A stretch of DNA of 62,639 nt from an uncultured Veillonella sp. (GCA_902477915.1 CABSJA010000006.1:1-62639), one strand, 5' to 3'; numbered from the stretch's first letter, positions 25,301 to 34,567 are shown. Numbers and translations: made by a program. Notes: generated from the letters alone by a model not told the origin.

Positions 25301-27343
25301 TTAATTATACAATATTCTAAGAAATTTTTCACCAAATCTTTTTTCTAATTCTTCTTTCATTACAGATTCAAGTTTTTCCATTCCATGTTGGCTTGCAAAA
25401 TCTAATACATCCTTGCGAGCCTGTACCAATATTTCAATATCTTTAATTATATTGGCAACTCGTAAATCAGGTAATCCCGATTGAGCTAAGCCGAATAATT
25501 GACCAGAACCACGCAATAATAAGTCTTGTTCGGCAAGTTCAAAACCATCCTGTGTCTGTTCCATCAATTTTAAACGCTCTTGGCTTACATCATTTTTTGA
25601 ATCACTTACAAGAATACAATAGGATTGATGAGATCCACGGCCTACACGGCCACGCAACTGGTGCAATTGTGATAAACCAAATCGCTCTGCCCCTTCAATG
25701 CACATAATGGTCGCATTAGGCACATTGACACCAACTTCAATAACGGTAGTAGAAACGAGTAATGAAATCTCTCCCTTATGGAAGGCATTCATCACTTCAT
25801 CCTTTTCACTTGGTTTCATGCGACCATGTACAAGGCCAACTTCATAGGCCTTGTAAAAGTACTCTTTTAATTCTAAATACAGTTCTTCTGCTGCCTGTAA
25901 GTCTAATTTTTCAGACTCTTCTACTAGAGGACATACTACGTAAACTTGACGTCCTTCTGCCATTTCTTTGCCGAAGAAGTTTCTCAATCGTTCTTTATAT
26001 GAGCTATCTACAGCATACGTTTTAACAGACTTACGCCCTGGTGGCATTTCTTTAATTAAAGAAACCGCTAAATCGCCATACACAGATAATGTCATGGTTC
26101 GAGGGATTGGTGTAGCCGTCATAATCAGCACATGTGGGTATGTACCCTTTTGTTGTAATCGCGCCCGTTGTTCTACGCCAAAGCGATGTTGTTCGTCGAT
26201 AATGACGAGACCTAAATTATGGAAGTTAACACCTTCCTGAATAAGCGCATGAGTGCCGATGATCATATTAATTGATCCGTCAGCTAAGCCTTCATAGATA
26301 CGCTCTTTTTCTTTTTTTGTAGTAGAACCAGTTAATAACTCTATAGTAATACCTAAATTACGACATACCTCTGTTATGCCTTCATAGTGCTGAGCCGCCA
26401 AAATCTCCGTAGGGGCCATTAATGCCCCTTGGTAACCATTTTCGATGGCCTTCAACAAACTCAATGTAGCCACAACAGTTTTACCAGAACCTACATCACC
26501 TTGCAATAATCGTTGCATAGGACGTTCATCTTCCATGTCGATGCGAATGTCTTCTAATGCACGCTGTTGATCACCTGTTAAGGAGAACGGCAAGTTTTCT
26601 ATACACTGAGCCATTAAGTCCCCATTAGGTCCCATCTTAGGTCCTTTATGACACTGCTCTTTATTCCGCAACAAGGCCAATCCAGATTGCATGACAAATA
26701 ACTCTTCATAGGCCAATTGATGACGCGCTTCTTCATATCGCTCTGAAGAATCCGGGAAATGCATCATTTTAAATGCATCATAGCGACTCATGTATTGATG
26801 TGATTCACGAACCTCAGTAGGCAAAATCTCTTGCAATTCATGATTAGCGGCAAACCAATTGCGTACTGATGAGCGCACCACAAATTGAGACACTCCATCA
26901 GCCAAGGCATAAATAGGAACAATGCCACGATCAGGCTCTCCACCATCTCCTAAACTTTCTATTTGGGGCGTATTCATTTGCATAGACCCATATTGAAATT
27001 CTGCTTTGCCATATGCATATAGACGCTGCCCTTTTTTATAAAAGTTCTTTTTATACCCTTGGTTAAATAATACAATCTTTAGTGGACCAGTACCATCTGC
27101 AATGACCACCTCTAATATAGACAATCTAGGTCGAGGGCGTTTTTCTTGAACAGCTATAACATTGCCTACTACGCCACCGGTCATACCTGACTTTAATTCA
27201 CCAATTCTATAAATTGTACGGCGGTCTTCATAGCTCCGAGGGAAATATGTCAACAATGATGTTACATTCGTAATCCCTAGCTTATGCAATTGTTTCTCCC
27301 GACCAGGACCAATCCCTTTAATGGTCGTTAACCGTTCATCCAT
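25301..27343 (-). CDS. recG: ATP-dependent DNA helicase RecG
   Basis: Branch-migrating helicase for stalled forks and recombination intermediates. 680 residues: N-terminal wedge/OB region (about 1-150), helicase motif I GDVGSGKTVVA, motif II IIDEQHRFG (DEQH), motif III TATPIPRT, and the C-terminal TVIEVGVNVPNATIM, QLRGRVGRG and TRG motif region. No defects seen. Transcribed divergently from rpmB. Confidence 0.98.
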   Translation of the reverse strand: MDERLTTIKGIGPGREKQLHKLGITNVTSLLTYFPRSYEDRRTIYRIGELKSGMTGGVVGNVIAVQEKRPRPRLSILEVVIADGTGPLKIVLFNQGYKKNFYKKGQRLYAYGKAEFQYGSMQMNTPQIESLGDGGEPDRGIVPIYALADGVSQFVVRSSVRNWFAANHELQEILPTEVRESHQYMSRYDAFKMMHFPDSSERYEEARHQLAYEELFVMQSGLALLRNKEQCHKGPKMGPNGDLMAQCIENLPFSLTGDQQRALEDIRIDMEDERPMQRLLQGDVGSGKTVVATLSLLKAIENGYQGALMAPTEILAAQHYEGITEVCRNLGITIELLTGSTTKKEKERIYEGLADGSINMIIGTHALIQEGVNFHNLGLVIIDEQHRFGVEQRARLQQKGTYPHVLIMTATPIPRTMTLSVYGDLAVSLIKEMPPGRKSVKTYAVDSSYKERLRNFFGKEMAEGRQVYVVCPLVEESEKLDLQAAEELYLELKEYFYKAYEVGLVHGRMKPSEKDEVMNAFHKGEISLLVSTTVIEVGVNVPNATIMCIEGAERFGLSQLHQLRGRVGRGSHQSYCILVSDSKNDVSQERLKLMEQTQDGFELAEQDLLLRGSGQLFGLAQSGLPDLRVANIIKDIEILVQARKDVLDFASQHGMEKLESVMKEELEKRFGEKFLRILYN

Positions 27344-27451
27344 AGAAACTCCTTTAAATATACGATAAACACTGAGGATATATCCAATTTCTGTATATCC
27401 TTGTGTAAAAGCCCCTTCATATCATAGAATATGATATATAGTATACCTTAT

Positions 27452-27479
27452 ATTGTAGTATATTTCATAAAAAGAGCAA
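27452..27479 (-). promoter_or_regulatory. Predicted recG promoter
   Basis: TTGCTC, 16 bases, TACAAT on the minus strand. The roughly 100-base leader after it contains two AT-rich inverted repeats (AGGATATA/TATATCCT and ATATCATA/TATGATAT); neither has a U tract on this strand. Confidence 0.5.
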
Positions 27480-27497
27480 TATGTACGATAAAAACAC

Positions 27498-27526
27498 TTG
27501 CTTTAACTATGTCTTTATGATAATAT
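27498..27526 (+). promoter_or_regulatory. Predicted rpmB promoter
   Basis: TTGCTT, 17 bases, TAATAT, about 40 bases before the start codon; divergent from the recG promoter, with 18 bases between the two -35 boxes. Confidence 0.6.
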
Positions 27527-27566
27527 ACTTTTGTTATGTTATAGATTAAGCTTGGAGGTGGAAACT

Positions 27567-27755
27567 ATGGCAAACCTTTGCGAAGTATGTGGCAAATCCA
27601 CATCTAGCGGTATGAACGTGAGTCACTCTCACATTCGCACAAGAAAAACTTGGAAACCGAACATTCAAAGAGTACGGGCGGTTGTAGACGGTGCTACTAA
27701 AAAAGTTAACGTATGCACTCGCTGCCTTCGTTCTAATAAAATTACACGCGCGTAA
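27567..27755 (+). CDS. rpmB: 50S ribosomal protein L28
   Basis: 62 residues, starting MANLCEVCGKSTSSGMNVSHSH. It contains two Cys pairs (CEVC and CTRC), the zinc-binding form of L28, and the basic stretch RTRKTWKPNIQRVR. GGAGGTG lies 6 bases before the ATG. Monocistronic and one of the two plus-strand genes in the window. Confidence 0.98.
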   Translation: MANLCEVCGKSTSSGMNVSHSHIRTRKTWKPNIQRVRAVVDGATKKVNVCTRCLRSNKITRA

Positions 27756-27777
27756 AATAAAAAGTACATGTACTCTT

Positions 27778-27834
27778 TGGGGTTCTAGAGCCCCAAAAAA
27801 AGCAGTTAGTTCATTTGAACTAACTGCTTTTTTT
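27778..27834. terminator. Tandem terminators between rpmB and dgt (convergent)
   Basis: A GGGG/CCCC hairpin (27779-27794) is followed by a 13-bp stem (AGCAGTTAGTTCA and complement, 27801-27828) flanked by A7 and T7. The second one works on both strands and so ends rpmB and the converging dgt operon. Confidence 0.9.
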
Positions 27835-27862
27835 GTTATCTATGTTCCTATTACTAAAAATC

Positions 27863-28852
27863 TTACAAGGTAATATTTGGAATATAGTACTGTTTAAACA
27901 ACTTAATAGCATATTGATCGGTTAAGCCTGCCACATAATCCACTACATCACGAGTGGAGTAAAACTCACGATTACTTTCACAGCCCTCCATATCGTCAGG
28001 ATGTTCCATAAAGTGAGTAAATAAGTTTTTCACCACATGAGATGCCTTATTTCGATCTGGAATTAAAGCCGGCGCCAAATAAACATTTTTAAACATAAAT
28101 TGACGGAATAGATTCATGGTCATCTCTATATCACTAGACATAGAAATAACAGGTTTATCTAAAGACTCTCGCACCATATCTTCAACCATGGCGGTAATCA
28201 TACTAGAAGGAGTCATTCCAAAGTGCTCACGCACTTCAAAAGGTAATTCCTCAGCCGTCAACATACCAGCGCGCTGTGCATCATCAAAATCATGACACAA
28301 ATAGGCAATGCGGTCTACGATACGAATAATTTGACCTTCCAAAGTGACAGGGATATGTGCCCCTGTATGACCTACGATGCCATCACGTACAGCAGTGGTT
28401 AAATTAAGACCTTGATGGTCGCCATGCTTTTCTAAAACCTCAACCATACGCAAGCTTTGTTCATTATGATTAAAGTGACCAACCATATCACGTAACGCAT
28501 ATTCTCCAACATGACCAAATGGCGTATGTCCTACATCATGACCCATAGCGATAGCTTCTACTAAATCTTCATTTAGTCGCAACGCACGAGCCACTGTACG
28601 ACCTATTTGTCCTACCTCAAGGGTATGGGTCATACGCGTACGATAATGGTCACCTGGCGCAATATAAACTTGTGTCTTATGCTTTAACCGTCTAAAACAT
28701 TTACTGTGAATAATGCGGTCCCGATCACGTTGAAAGGCAGTTCTAAGTGGATCGGGTGCTTCCTCTAAATCACGGATGGCATCACGGCTTTTAGCTGCAT
28801 AGGGAGAGAGGAGTAACGCCTCCCTCTCCTCTATTTGTTCCCGTATATTCAT
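27863..28852 (-). CDS. dgt: Deoxyguanosinetriphosphate triphosphohydrolase-like HD protein
   Basis: 329 residues of the dGTPase HD superfamily. Metal ligands are in RMTHTLEVGQIGR (His) and AMGHDVGHTPFGHVGE (His-Asp and His), with IVDRIAYLCHDFDDA (Asp) downstream. It is the shorter form seen in Firmicutes rather than the 505-residue E. coli Dgt. Hydrolyses dNTPs to deoxynucleosides and triphosphate in characterised relatives. Its start overlaps the ppsR stop (ATGA); third gene of ccpN-ppsR-dgt. Confidence 0.9.
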   Translation of the reverse strand: MNIREQIEEREALLLSPYAAKSRDAIRDLEEAPDPLRTAFQRDRDRIIHSKCFRRLKHKTQVYIAPGDHYRTRMTHTLEVGQIGRTVARALRLNEDLVEAIAMGHDVGHTPFGHVGEYALRDMVGHFNHNEQSLRMVEVLEKHGDHQGLNLTTAVRDGIVGHTGAHIPVTLEGQIIRIVDRIAYLCHDFDDAQRAGMLTAEELPFEVREHFGMTPSSMITAMVEDMVRESLDKPVISMSSDIEMTMNLFRQFMFKNVYLAPALIPDRNKASHVVKNLFTHFMEHPDDMEGCESNREFYSTRDVVDYVAGLTDQYAIKLFKQYYIPNITL

Positions 28853-29670
28853 TTACCCTCCGATGCACGGTTTTTATCGATCAATTGCATAACTAGAGAT
28901 GCTGTTTCTTCGATAGATTTATTAGAAACATCTAGTACTTGGCAATGTAAACGACGCATAATAGCTTTTGCATATTCTAATTCAGATTGAATACGCTCAA
29001 TAGATGCGTAGTTTGCTTCGTCTTCAAGACCGATAGCACGCAAACGTTCACTACGAATATTATTTAATTTGAATGGGTCAATAATAAGGCCCACGATTTT
29101 TTTTGCTGGAATTTTAAATAATTCCTCTGGCAATGGTACCTCAGGTACTAATGGCAAATTGGCAGCTTTAATCTTTTTATATGCCAAGAACATAGACAAT
29201 GGTGTCTTACTTGTTCTAGATACACCAATGATGACTACGTCGGCCTTCTCAAAACCAGATGGATTTTTACCATCGTCATATTTTACGGCGAACTCAATGG
29301 CTTCTACCTTTTTGAAGTATTCTTGGTCAAGCTTATGAACCATACCAGCTGTCATACGAGGCTTTGTGGATGCAACAGTACCTACAGCATCGAGAACTGG
29401 GCCCATAATATCTACAGCAGGAATATTGTATTCCGCTACTTTTTCATGAAGATATTTGCGCAAAGACTCAGATACAATGGTATGACAAATAACATGATTA
29501 CCACGTTTTGCATCTGCTATAACTTCATCAATTTGGCTTTCACTATCAATATAAGGAATACGAACAATTTCAATTTGTTCCTTATCATATTGACTCGCCG
29601 TAGCTCTTGCTACAGCCTCTGCGGTCTCCCCAAGAGAGTCCGATATTGCATAAATAATTTTTTCTGCCAT
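28849..29670 (-). CDS. ppsR: PEP synthase / pyruvate phosphate dikinase regulatory protein (bifunctional kinase-pyrophosphorylase)
   Basis: 273 residues of the DUF299/PDRP family. These enzymes inactivate PpsA or PPDK by ADP-dependent phosphorylation of a threonine next to the catalytic histidine, and reverse it by phosphorolysis. The P-loop-like VVIIGVSRTSKTPLSMFLA and the N-terminal ISDSLGETAEAV are typical. Its target here is most likely the ppsA gene product encoded just upstream. It follows the CcpN-like regulator by 10 bases. Confidence 0.95.
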   Translation of the reverse strand: MAEKIIYAISDSLGETAEAVARATASQYDKEQIEIVRIPYIDSESQIDEVIADAKRGNHVICHTIVSESLRKYLHEKVAEYNIPAVDIMGPVLDAVGTVASTKPRMTAGMVHKLDQEYFKKVEAIEFAVKYDDGKNPSGFEKADVVIIGVSRTSKTPLSMFLAYKKIKAANLPLVPEVPLPEELFKIPAKKIVGLIIDPFKLNNIRSERLRAIGLEDEANYASIERIQSELEYAKAIMRRLHCQVLDVSNKSIEETASLVMQLIDKNRASEGK

Positions 29671-29680
29671 TCTATCAACC

Positions 29681-30310
29681 TCAATGTATGCTACATTCTA
29701 AAAATACTTTCGCTACCGTCGTTTTAGATACACGGCCTACAACCTTTAGGCGTTTCTTGTTTTCCACATCCTCGCGAACGACGACAGGTAAACAATCCAC
29801 TTCATAATCTATCATCTTCTGTGCAGCCTCTACTAATGTATCGGTAGGCTCCACAGTTATAACCTTGCTCACAGGGGTCATAATCATAGATATAGGCATT
29901 GTGTGCGAATCTGTTTGCCCCATAGAGGCACGCAACAAGTCCTTACGGGATACGACACCTACTAAATAGGAATCATCACACACTAAAATGGTTCCTACAT
30001 CCTCAGTAAATATAGTGACAATCGTGTCATACAAACTTGTATCCCCGTTGACTACGACGGCTTGAGATAATACATCACTTACCAGAAATGATTTTAATCG
30101 CTCCGCCGTTTGTGTTTCTTTTGAAAGTCCCACATAGTAGTAACCTACATTCGGACGCGCATCTAAAACACCTAGCATAGTTAACACCGATAAATCTGAA
30201 CGCAATGCAGATCTAGTAACCTCTAAATGTTCAGCAATAGCACTGCCCGTTACAGGCCCTTCTTCACGAACGATTTGAGCAATTTGTTCTTGTCGTTTCG
30301 ACAGTTTCAC
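29681..30310 (-). CDS. ccpN: CcpN-like transcriptional regulator (HTH + two CBS domains)
   Basis: 209 residues: an N-terminal winged HTH (about 1-60, SKRQEQIAQIVREEGPVTGSAIAEHLEVTRSALRSDL) and two CBS domains (about 75-205) with VGVVSRKDLLRA. CcpN represses gluconeogenic genes in Bacillus and responds to ATP/ADP through its CBS pair. Here it heads an operon with ppsR and lies next to ppsA, so control of PEP synthesis is the natural role. I chose GTG with AAAGGGGG at 6 bases; an ATG six codons upstream lacks a ribosome-binding site. Confidence 0.9.
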   Translation of the reverse strand: MKLSKRQEQIAQIVREEGPVTGSAIAEHLEVTRSALRSDLSVLTMLGVLDARPNVGYYYVGLSKETQTAERLKSFLVSDVLSQAVVVNGDTSLYDTIVTIFTEDVGTILVCDDSYLVGVVSRKDLLRASMGQTDSHTMPISMIMTPVSKVITVEPTDTLVEAAQKMIDYEVDCLPVVVREDVENKKRLKVVGRVSKTTVAKVFLECSIH

Positions 30311-30338
30311 ACGGTAACCCCCTTTCATCTCTGTTTGT

Positions 30339-30367
30339 ATTATATCCTAAGTTACCATTCAGAAAAA
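30339..30367 (-). promoter_or_regulatory. Predicted promoter of ccpN-ppsR-dgt
   Basis: TATAAT at 30339-30344 on the minus strand with a T-rich, poor -35 that falls in the U tract of the ppsA terminator. The operon can thus be expressed apart from ppsA. Confidence 0.45.
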
Positions 30368-30392
30368 GAGGAGACCAACGGGCCTCCTCTTT
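30361..30392 (-). terminator. ppsA terminator
   Basis: A 9-bp stem (AAAGAGGAG/CTCCTCTTT) with a 10-base loop, ending in a U-rich tract on the minus strand; 17 bases after the ppsA stop. Confidence 0.85.
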
Positions 30393-30408
30393 CAATACCA
30401 CTATATGA

Positions 30409-32790
30409 TTACCAAGTTAAGTCATCAGATTCTTGACGACCACGACCAGTCATAGCATCGAGCATAATTCGTTGTTCGATTTGAGCCACCATTTTCTTAG
30501 TGCTCACAACCGCATCTGGGTTAACAGAAATGGAGTCGATACCGCTCTTCACAAGGAATTCGCAAAGTTCAGGGTATACACTTGGCGCTTGACCACAGAT
30601 GGATACAGTTTTACCATCTTTGTGAGCCACTTCGATGAGATGGCGAATCGCTCTACGAACTGCTAGATTCCGTTCATCATAGATATGTTGAACTGTTTCG
30701 TTATCACGGTCACAGCCTAGAACGAGCATAGTCAAATCGTTAGAACCAATGGAATAACCATCTACGTATTTATTAAATTGATCAGCTAAGATAATATTTG
30801 CTGGAATTTCAGCCATAAGCCAGATTTTGAAATCTTTACCGCGTACAAGACCTTCTTGAGCCATTAAATTAGTTACAAGTTCAGCTTCCTCTACAGTACG
30901 GCAGAATGGAATCATAACTTGTAAGTTTTTGAAACCAAATTCGTTACGTACTTTTTTGATTGCTTCTAATTCTAATTTGAAAGCAGGTGTATATTTTGGA
31001 TCATAGTAACGAGCTGCACCACGCCAGCCAAGTAATGCACTGGATTCATGTGGTTCATATTTGTCGCCACCATTGAGATCACGATATTCGCTAGATTTGA
31101 AGTCGCTCAAACGAACTACTACTTGGCGAGGAGCTAATGCTTGGCACACTTTACGCATACCTTCAGCCAATGTATTTACGGCAAAATCACTGCGGCCTGT
31201 TTCAATAAGGTGTAATGGATGTTCGTGAATGAAAGTAGTCCAAATGAACTCTTCACGCATTAGACCGATACCATCACATGGTAATACACCATGTTTTTCA
31301 GCTAAATCAGGATTACCTAAATTCATGTAAATCTTAGTGCCTGTGACAGGAACATATTCAGTTGCAACACTTGCAGTAGCTTGTGCTTCTGGCTTTTTAA
31401 CGATATCTTCTAATACGCCATCGTATACGATACCATTTGTAGCATCTACTGTAATCATTTGACCATCTTTAATGGATGTAGTTGCTTCATGGCTACGGCT
31501 CTTAGTACCTACGATACAAGGAATACCAAGCTCACGGCTAACGATTGACGCATGGCAAGTCATACCACCAGCATCAGTAACAATAGCTTTTGCTTTTTTC
31601 ATTGCTGGCACCCAGTCAGGAGCTGTCATAGCTGTGACAAGAATTTCGCCTTCTTTGAACTCATCAATATCTTCAGGATTGATGATAACATGAGCTTTAC
31701 CTGCTGCATTACCAGGGGATGCTGGTAAACCTTTTACGATAATATCGCGATTACCTGCATCTAATGTGCTAGTTTTTTCAGATACTTCTGTTTTTTCTTT
31801 ACGGGACCAAACTGTTTCTGGACGAGCTTGTAAAATCCAAATTCTACCATCTCGTTCATCTACGCCCCATTCCATATCCATGTAGCAACCATAATGTTTT
31901 TCGATTGCTTTTGCATATTCAGCAAGCTCTAACACTTGAGCATCTGTAATAACTTGTTGTTTAGCTTCATCTGCTGGAACAACTTCTTCAACACAGTCGC
32001 CGTCAGCTTTACGAACTAAACGGATATTTTTGTCATTAATCATGCGGTCTGTAATTTCCATTTTAGCTTTATCTACACGGAAATTATCTGGTGTAACGGT
32101 GCCTTGTACAACGTATTCACCAAGACCCCAAGAACCTTCGATAAGAATATTGTTATCATTGCCTGTTACAAGGTCAACAGTGAACATTACGCCAGCAGCT
32201 TTAGAGAATACCATCATTTGAACAGCTGCACTCAATGCTACTGTCATATGATCGAAACCTTGTTTTACACGGTAATATGTTGCACGGTCTGTGAAAGTAG
32301 ATGCGTAGCATTCTTTTACTTTTTGAATAATAACATCAGCACCACGTACATTTAAATATGTATCTTGTTGGCCTGCGAAACTTGCATCTGGCAAGTCTTC
32401 TGCTGTTGCACTAGAACGAACTGCTACGAATGGATTTTCTTCGTTTACTTTTTTACCAAGTTCTTCATAAGCATGACGGATAGCATCTGCCAATTCTTTA
32501 GGCATTTCTTCTTCGCAAATCATGCGGCGAATTTTAGCACATACTTCACGCAATAATGCAGAATTTTCTACATCATCTAATGCATCAAGTTCAGCGCGGA
32601 TTTTATCTTCCAAACCTGTTGCTTTCATAAACTCACGATAACCATGAGCAGTTGTAGCAAAACCGTAAGGTACAGGCACATTAGTGGAGGATGTCAATTC
32701 CCCTAAGGAAGAAGACTTACCACCAACTAAATTAACATCTTCACGTCGTAATTCATCAAACCAAAGTACGTATGCTGTTTCGCGATTCAT
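30409..32790 (-). CDS. ppsA: Phosphoenolpyruvate synthase (pyruvate, water dikinase)
   Basis: Converts pyruvate and ATP to PEP, AMP and phosphate; the entry to gluconeogenesis from lactate or pyruvate. 793 residues: N-terminal ATP-grasp domain (LVGGKSSSLGEL, RSSATAEDLPDASFAGQQDT), the swivelling phosphohistidine domain TDAGGMTCHASIVSRELGIPCIVG, and the C-terminal PEP/pyruvate barrel with SIGSNDLTMLVLGCDRD and SICGQAPS. The Thr in GGMTCH is the expected PpsR phosphorylation site. AGGAGG precedes the ATG. Independent transcript between two terminators. Confidence 0.97.
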   Translation of the reverse strand: MNRETAYVLWFDELRREDVNLVGGKSSSLGELTSSTNVPVPYGFATTAHGYREFMKATGLEDKIRAELDALDDVENSALLREVCAKIRRMICEEEMPKELADAIRHAYEELGKKVNEENPFVAVRSSATAEDLPDASFAGQQDTYLNVRGADVIIQKVKECYASTFTDRATYYRVKQGFDHMTVALSAAVQMMVFSKAAGVMFTVDLVTGNDNNILIEGSWGLGEYVVQGTVTPDNFRVDKAKMEITDRMINDKNIRLVRKADGDCVEEVVPADEAKQQVITDAQVLELAEYAKAIEKHYGCYMDMEWGVDERDGRIWILQARPETVWSRKEKTEVSEKTSTLDAGNRDIIVKGLPASPGNAAGKAHVIINPEDIDEFKEGEILVTAMTAPDWVPAMKKAKAIVTDAGGMTCHASIVSRELGIPCIVGTKSRSHEATTSIKDGQMITVDATNGIVYDGVLEDIVKKPEAQATASVATEYVPVTGTKIYMNLGNPDLAEKHGVLPCDGIGLMREEFIWTTFIHEHPLHLIETGRSDFAVNTLAEGMRKVCQALAPRQVVVRLSDFKSSEYRDLNGGDKYEPHESSALLGWRGAARYYDPKYTPAFKLELEAIKKVRNEFGFKNLQVMIPFCRTVEEAELVTNLMAQEGLVRGKDFKIWLMAEIPANIILADQFNKYVDGYSIGSNDLTMLVLGCDRDNETVQHIYDERNLAVRRAIRHLIEVAHKDGKTVSICGQAPSVYPELCEFLVKSGIDSISVNPDAVVSTKKMVAQIEQRIMLDAMTGRGRQESDDLTW

Positions 32791-32842
32791 GTGAGAACCT
32801 CCTAGATTAATTAGTGCAACACATTAAACCTTTTACACATAA

Positions 32843-32871
32843 ATAGTATACCTTAATTTATAATCTGTCAA
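32843..32871 (-). promoter_or_regulatory. Predicted ppsA promoter
   Basis: TTGACA, 17 bases, TACTAT on the minus strand, about 50 bases before ppsA. Confidence 0.7.
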
Positions 32872-32913
32872 TTTATATGAGGATTATTATGCAAATAAAA
32901 CTAATCAAAACAT

Positions 32914-32946
32914 AAAAAGATGATTCCCTAATGCTAGACAATCATC
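32914..32946 (-). terminator. Terminator at the end of the membrane-protein island
   Basis: A 7-bp stem (GATGATT/AATCATC) with a 14-base loop and five U residues on the minus strand, 16 bases after the last gene of the island. Confidence 0.7.
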
Positions 32947-32962
32947 CTTTAAATTATAAACG

Positions 32963-33565
32963 TTAATATTTAATAGTAATCTCCACTGTAGAGTATAGGA
33001 TAAATACTATTACGGTGGTAACTAGAAATATGAGTTTGTTTATTTGTGTCAGACGGTATAAGGTTAAAAATTGCAATATGCAAGTATAGAATATAATTAT
33101 ATTCCCTAACAAGCCCGCAACATTCCACATGAGAAAGCTCCAATTACTGTCATCAAGATAATCTAAACTCAAAAAATAAGATTGTAAATTAAGTTTAATA
33201 CTAGCAAATAAGAAACATAATCCCATAAAGTAAAGTGATATGATTACCATCTTTTTCAGAGATACGGAACACCAGAACCGATACAAAATCCATAATAATA
33301 AAATGGCTATGATTAATCTCAGTAAAATAGTTATATAGTCTATACCCAAAATGACTATAGTACTAAAGTATGAAAATATCTCAATATCATTGATAAATGG
33401 TGCTATGTGAAGAATATCAACACCTATATCTCCTAAAACAAGTCGTAGCAGTATCCAAGATACAGTATATAAACATAAAGCACATTTAAAAGTTGTAGTT
33501 TCAATCACTTGACCAATTCCAACAGATCCAGGACGTATAAAGAGATTAATAAAGGTTTGTAACAT
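32963..33565 (-). CDS. Unknown multi-span membrane protein, divergent third member of the local family
   Basis: 200 residues, about five predicted membrane spans, few charged residues, no signal peptide. The N-terminal FIRPGSVGIGQVIETTTFK and the C-terminal LYRLTQINKLIFLVTTVIV align with the two neighbouring paralogues (FRPNSIGANYIMENETIK and LYKLTKVNRLGIAIFVIVV), but the middle has diverged strongly. The topology recalls Yip1-type proteins; I do not recognise a function. I chose the ATG with GAAAGGAATTATA upstream; the longer in-frame TTG is inside that site. Confidence 0.75.
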   Translation of the reverse strand: MLQTFINLFIRPGSVGIGQVIETTTFKCALCLYTVSWILLRLVLGDIGVDILHIAPFINDIEIFSYFSTIVILGIDYITILLRLIIAILLLWILYRFWCSVSLKKMVIISLYFMGLCFLFASIKLNLQSYFLSLDYLDDSNWSFLMWNVAGLLGNIIIFYTCILQFLTLYRLTQINKLIFLVTTVIVFILYSTVEITIKY

Positions 33566-33587
33566 TATAATTCCTTTCAAGTTGGAG

Positions 33588-34196
33588 TTAAGAGATTGAT
33601 TTAATAATTATATTCTGAAGTTGTGCAATACCTACAAATACTACAATTGCAAATAAAGTTATAGCAAACCTATTAACTTTTGTTAGTTTATATAACAATA
33701 CAATAAAGAGAAACATAATATAAATCTCTGATAAATTAACTATTGTCTTTAAACAATCCAATGCAATTTTCGTCCAGTATGGACTATGCAAAGATAAAAA
33801 TTGTACTAAATTCAAGAGAAGAGATCTAATAATACTAGGGATTTGCTGTAAGCAAGATATTATTAAAGACACCTTAAATAATTTAGTAAAATTTATCTCT
33901 GTCCAAAGATTAAAATTAGCCCAACATAAGCAAGCCATCAGAAGACTAACGACTATACTAATAATAAAATCGAAAATATAAGGAAACAAGTTAAATCCAA
34001 TATATCTATCCAGTGATAAACTAAACAAAAAATTCGAATACTTTACGTACCCACCATGTAGGACTACTAATATACTATTTATAAGCCAAAATAGAGTAAA
34101 AGTAGTAAATAAAGATTTAATAGTTTCGTTTTTAATTATATTAGTTGCACCAATTGAAATTGGTTTAAATATTAATAAAGCTAAAAATTTAATCAT
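33588..34196 (-). CDS. Unknown multi-span membrane protein, tandem paralogue B
   Basis: 202 residues, five predicted membrane spans, with conserved blocks FKPISIGATNIIKNETIKSLF, DRYIGFNLFPYI, CWANFNLWTEINFTKLFKVSL and LLYKLTKVNR. It matches the gene at 34568-35176 along its entire length, at roughly half identical residues by eye, and both are 202 residues. Visibly more AT-rich than the flanking housekeeping genes. No catalytic motif is seen; the TM-rich Yip1-like layout suggests a membrane-organising or stress role, which is only a guess. Confidence 0.8.
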   Translation of the reverse strand: MIKFLALLIFKPISIGATNIIKNETIKSLFTTFTLFWLINSILVVLHGGYVKYSNFLFSLSLDRYIGFNLFPYIFDFIISIVVSLLMACLCWANFNLWTEINFTKLFKVSLIISCLQQIPSIIRSLLLNLVQFLSLHSPYWTKIALDCLKTIVNLSEIYIMFLFIVLLYKLTKVNRFAITLFAIVVFVGIAQLQNIIIKSIS

Positions 34197-34218
34197 AAAA
34201 ATAGCTCTTTCTTTTACT

Positions 34219-34461
34219 CTAGCTTGTGACTACGAATATAAGCTTATAGGAAATATAAACTAATGTAATACTTAAAATAATAAGAAAAGTAATTCTTTCT
34301 ACTTTATAGGAACTTTTATATGTTCCATAAACAACATCATTAAGCCAAGGAAATAATATTCCAACTAGACAGAAAACCAAAATAAGCAAAGAATTAAAAA
34401 TGTAGTCCGGCATTTCAATTAATTTGCTTAAAATTGTATCTAGTAAATTATGTATTAACAT
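34219..34461 (-). CDS. Small unknown membrane protein (80 residues)
   Basis: 80 residues with two predicted membrane spans (about 22-42 and 58-78) joined by a short polar loop (NDVVYGTYKSSYKVER). A weak ribosome-binding site (AGG at about 9 bases) precedes the ATG. It lies between the two tandem paralogues in the same direction. No relation to them is visible, and it is not recognised as a known family. Confidence 0.6.
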   Translation of the reverse strand: MLIHNLLDTILSKLIEMPDYIFNSLLILVFCLVGILFPWLNDVVYGTYKSSYKVERITFLIILSITLVYISYKLIFVVTS

Positions 34462-34509
34462 TAATATTACCTATTCTTTATAGACATTACCGTTTTCATT
34501 AATTAATAT

Positions 34510-34545
34510 TTACTCTGGATTATTAGTAGTCTCTGATTCTTCCAT
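34510..34545 (-). other. Eleven-codon mini-ORF, probable duplication scar
   Basis: ATG followed by 10 codons (MEESETTNNPE) and a stop, preceded by the same GAAAGGAATAATA ribosome-binding site and the same AACTC-rich sequence that follow the paralogue at 33588. The copy there serves a full gene (start 33565). Here the frame closes at once, so it looks like the truncated remnant of a duplicated downstream gene start rather than a functional peptide. Confidence 0.5.
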
Positions 34546-34567
34546 TATTATTCCTTTCAAATTTGAG

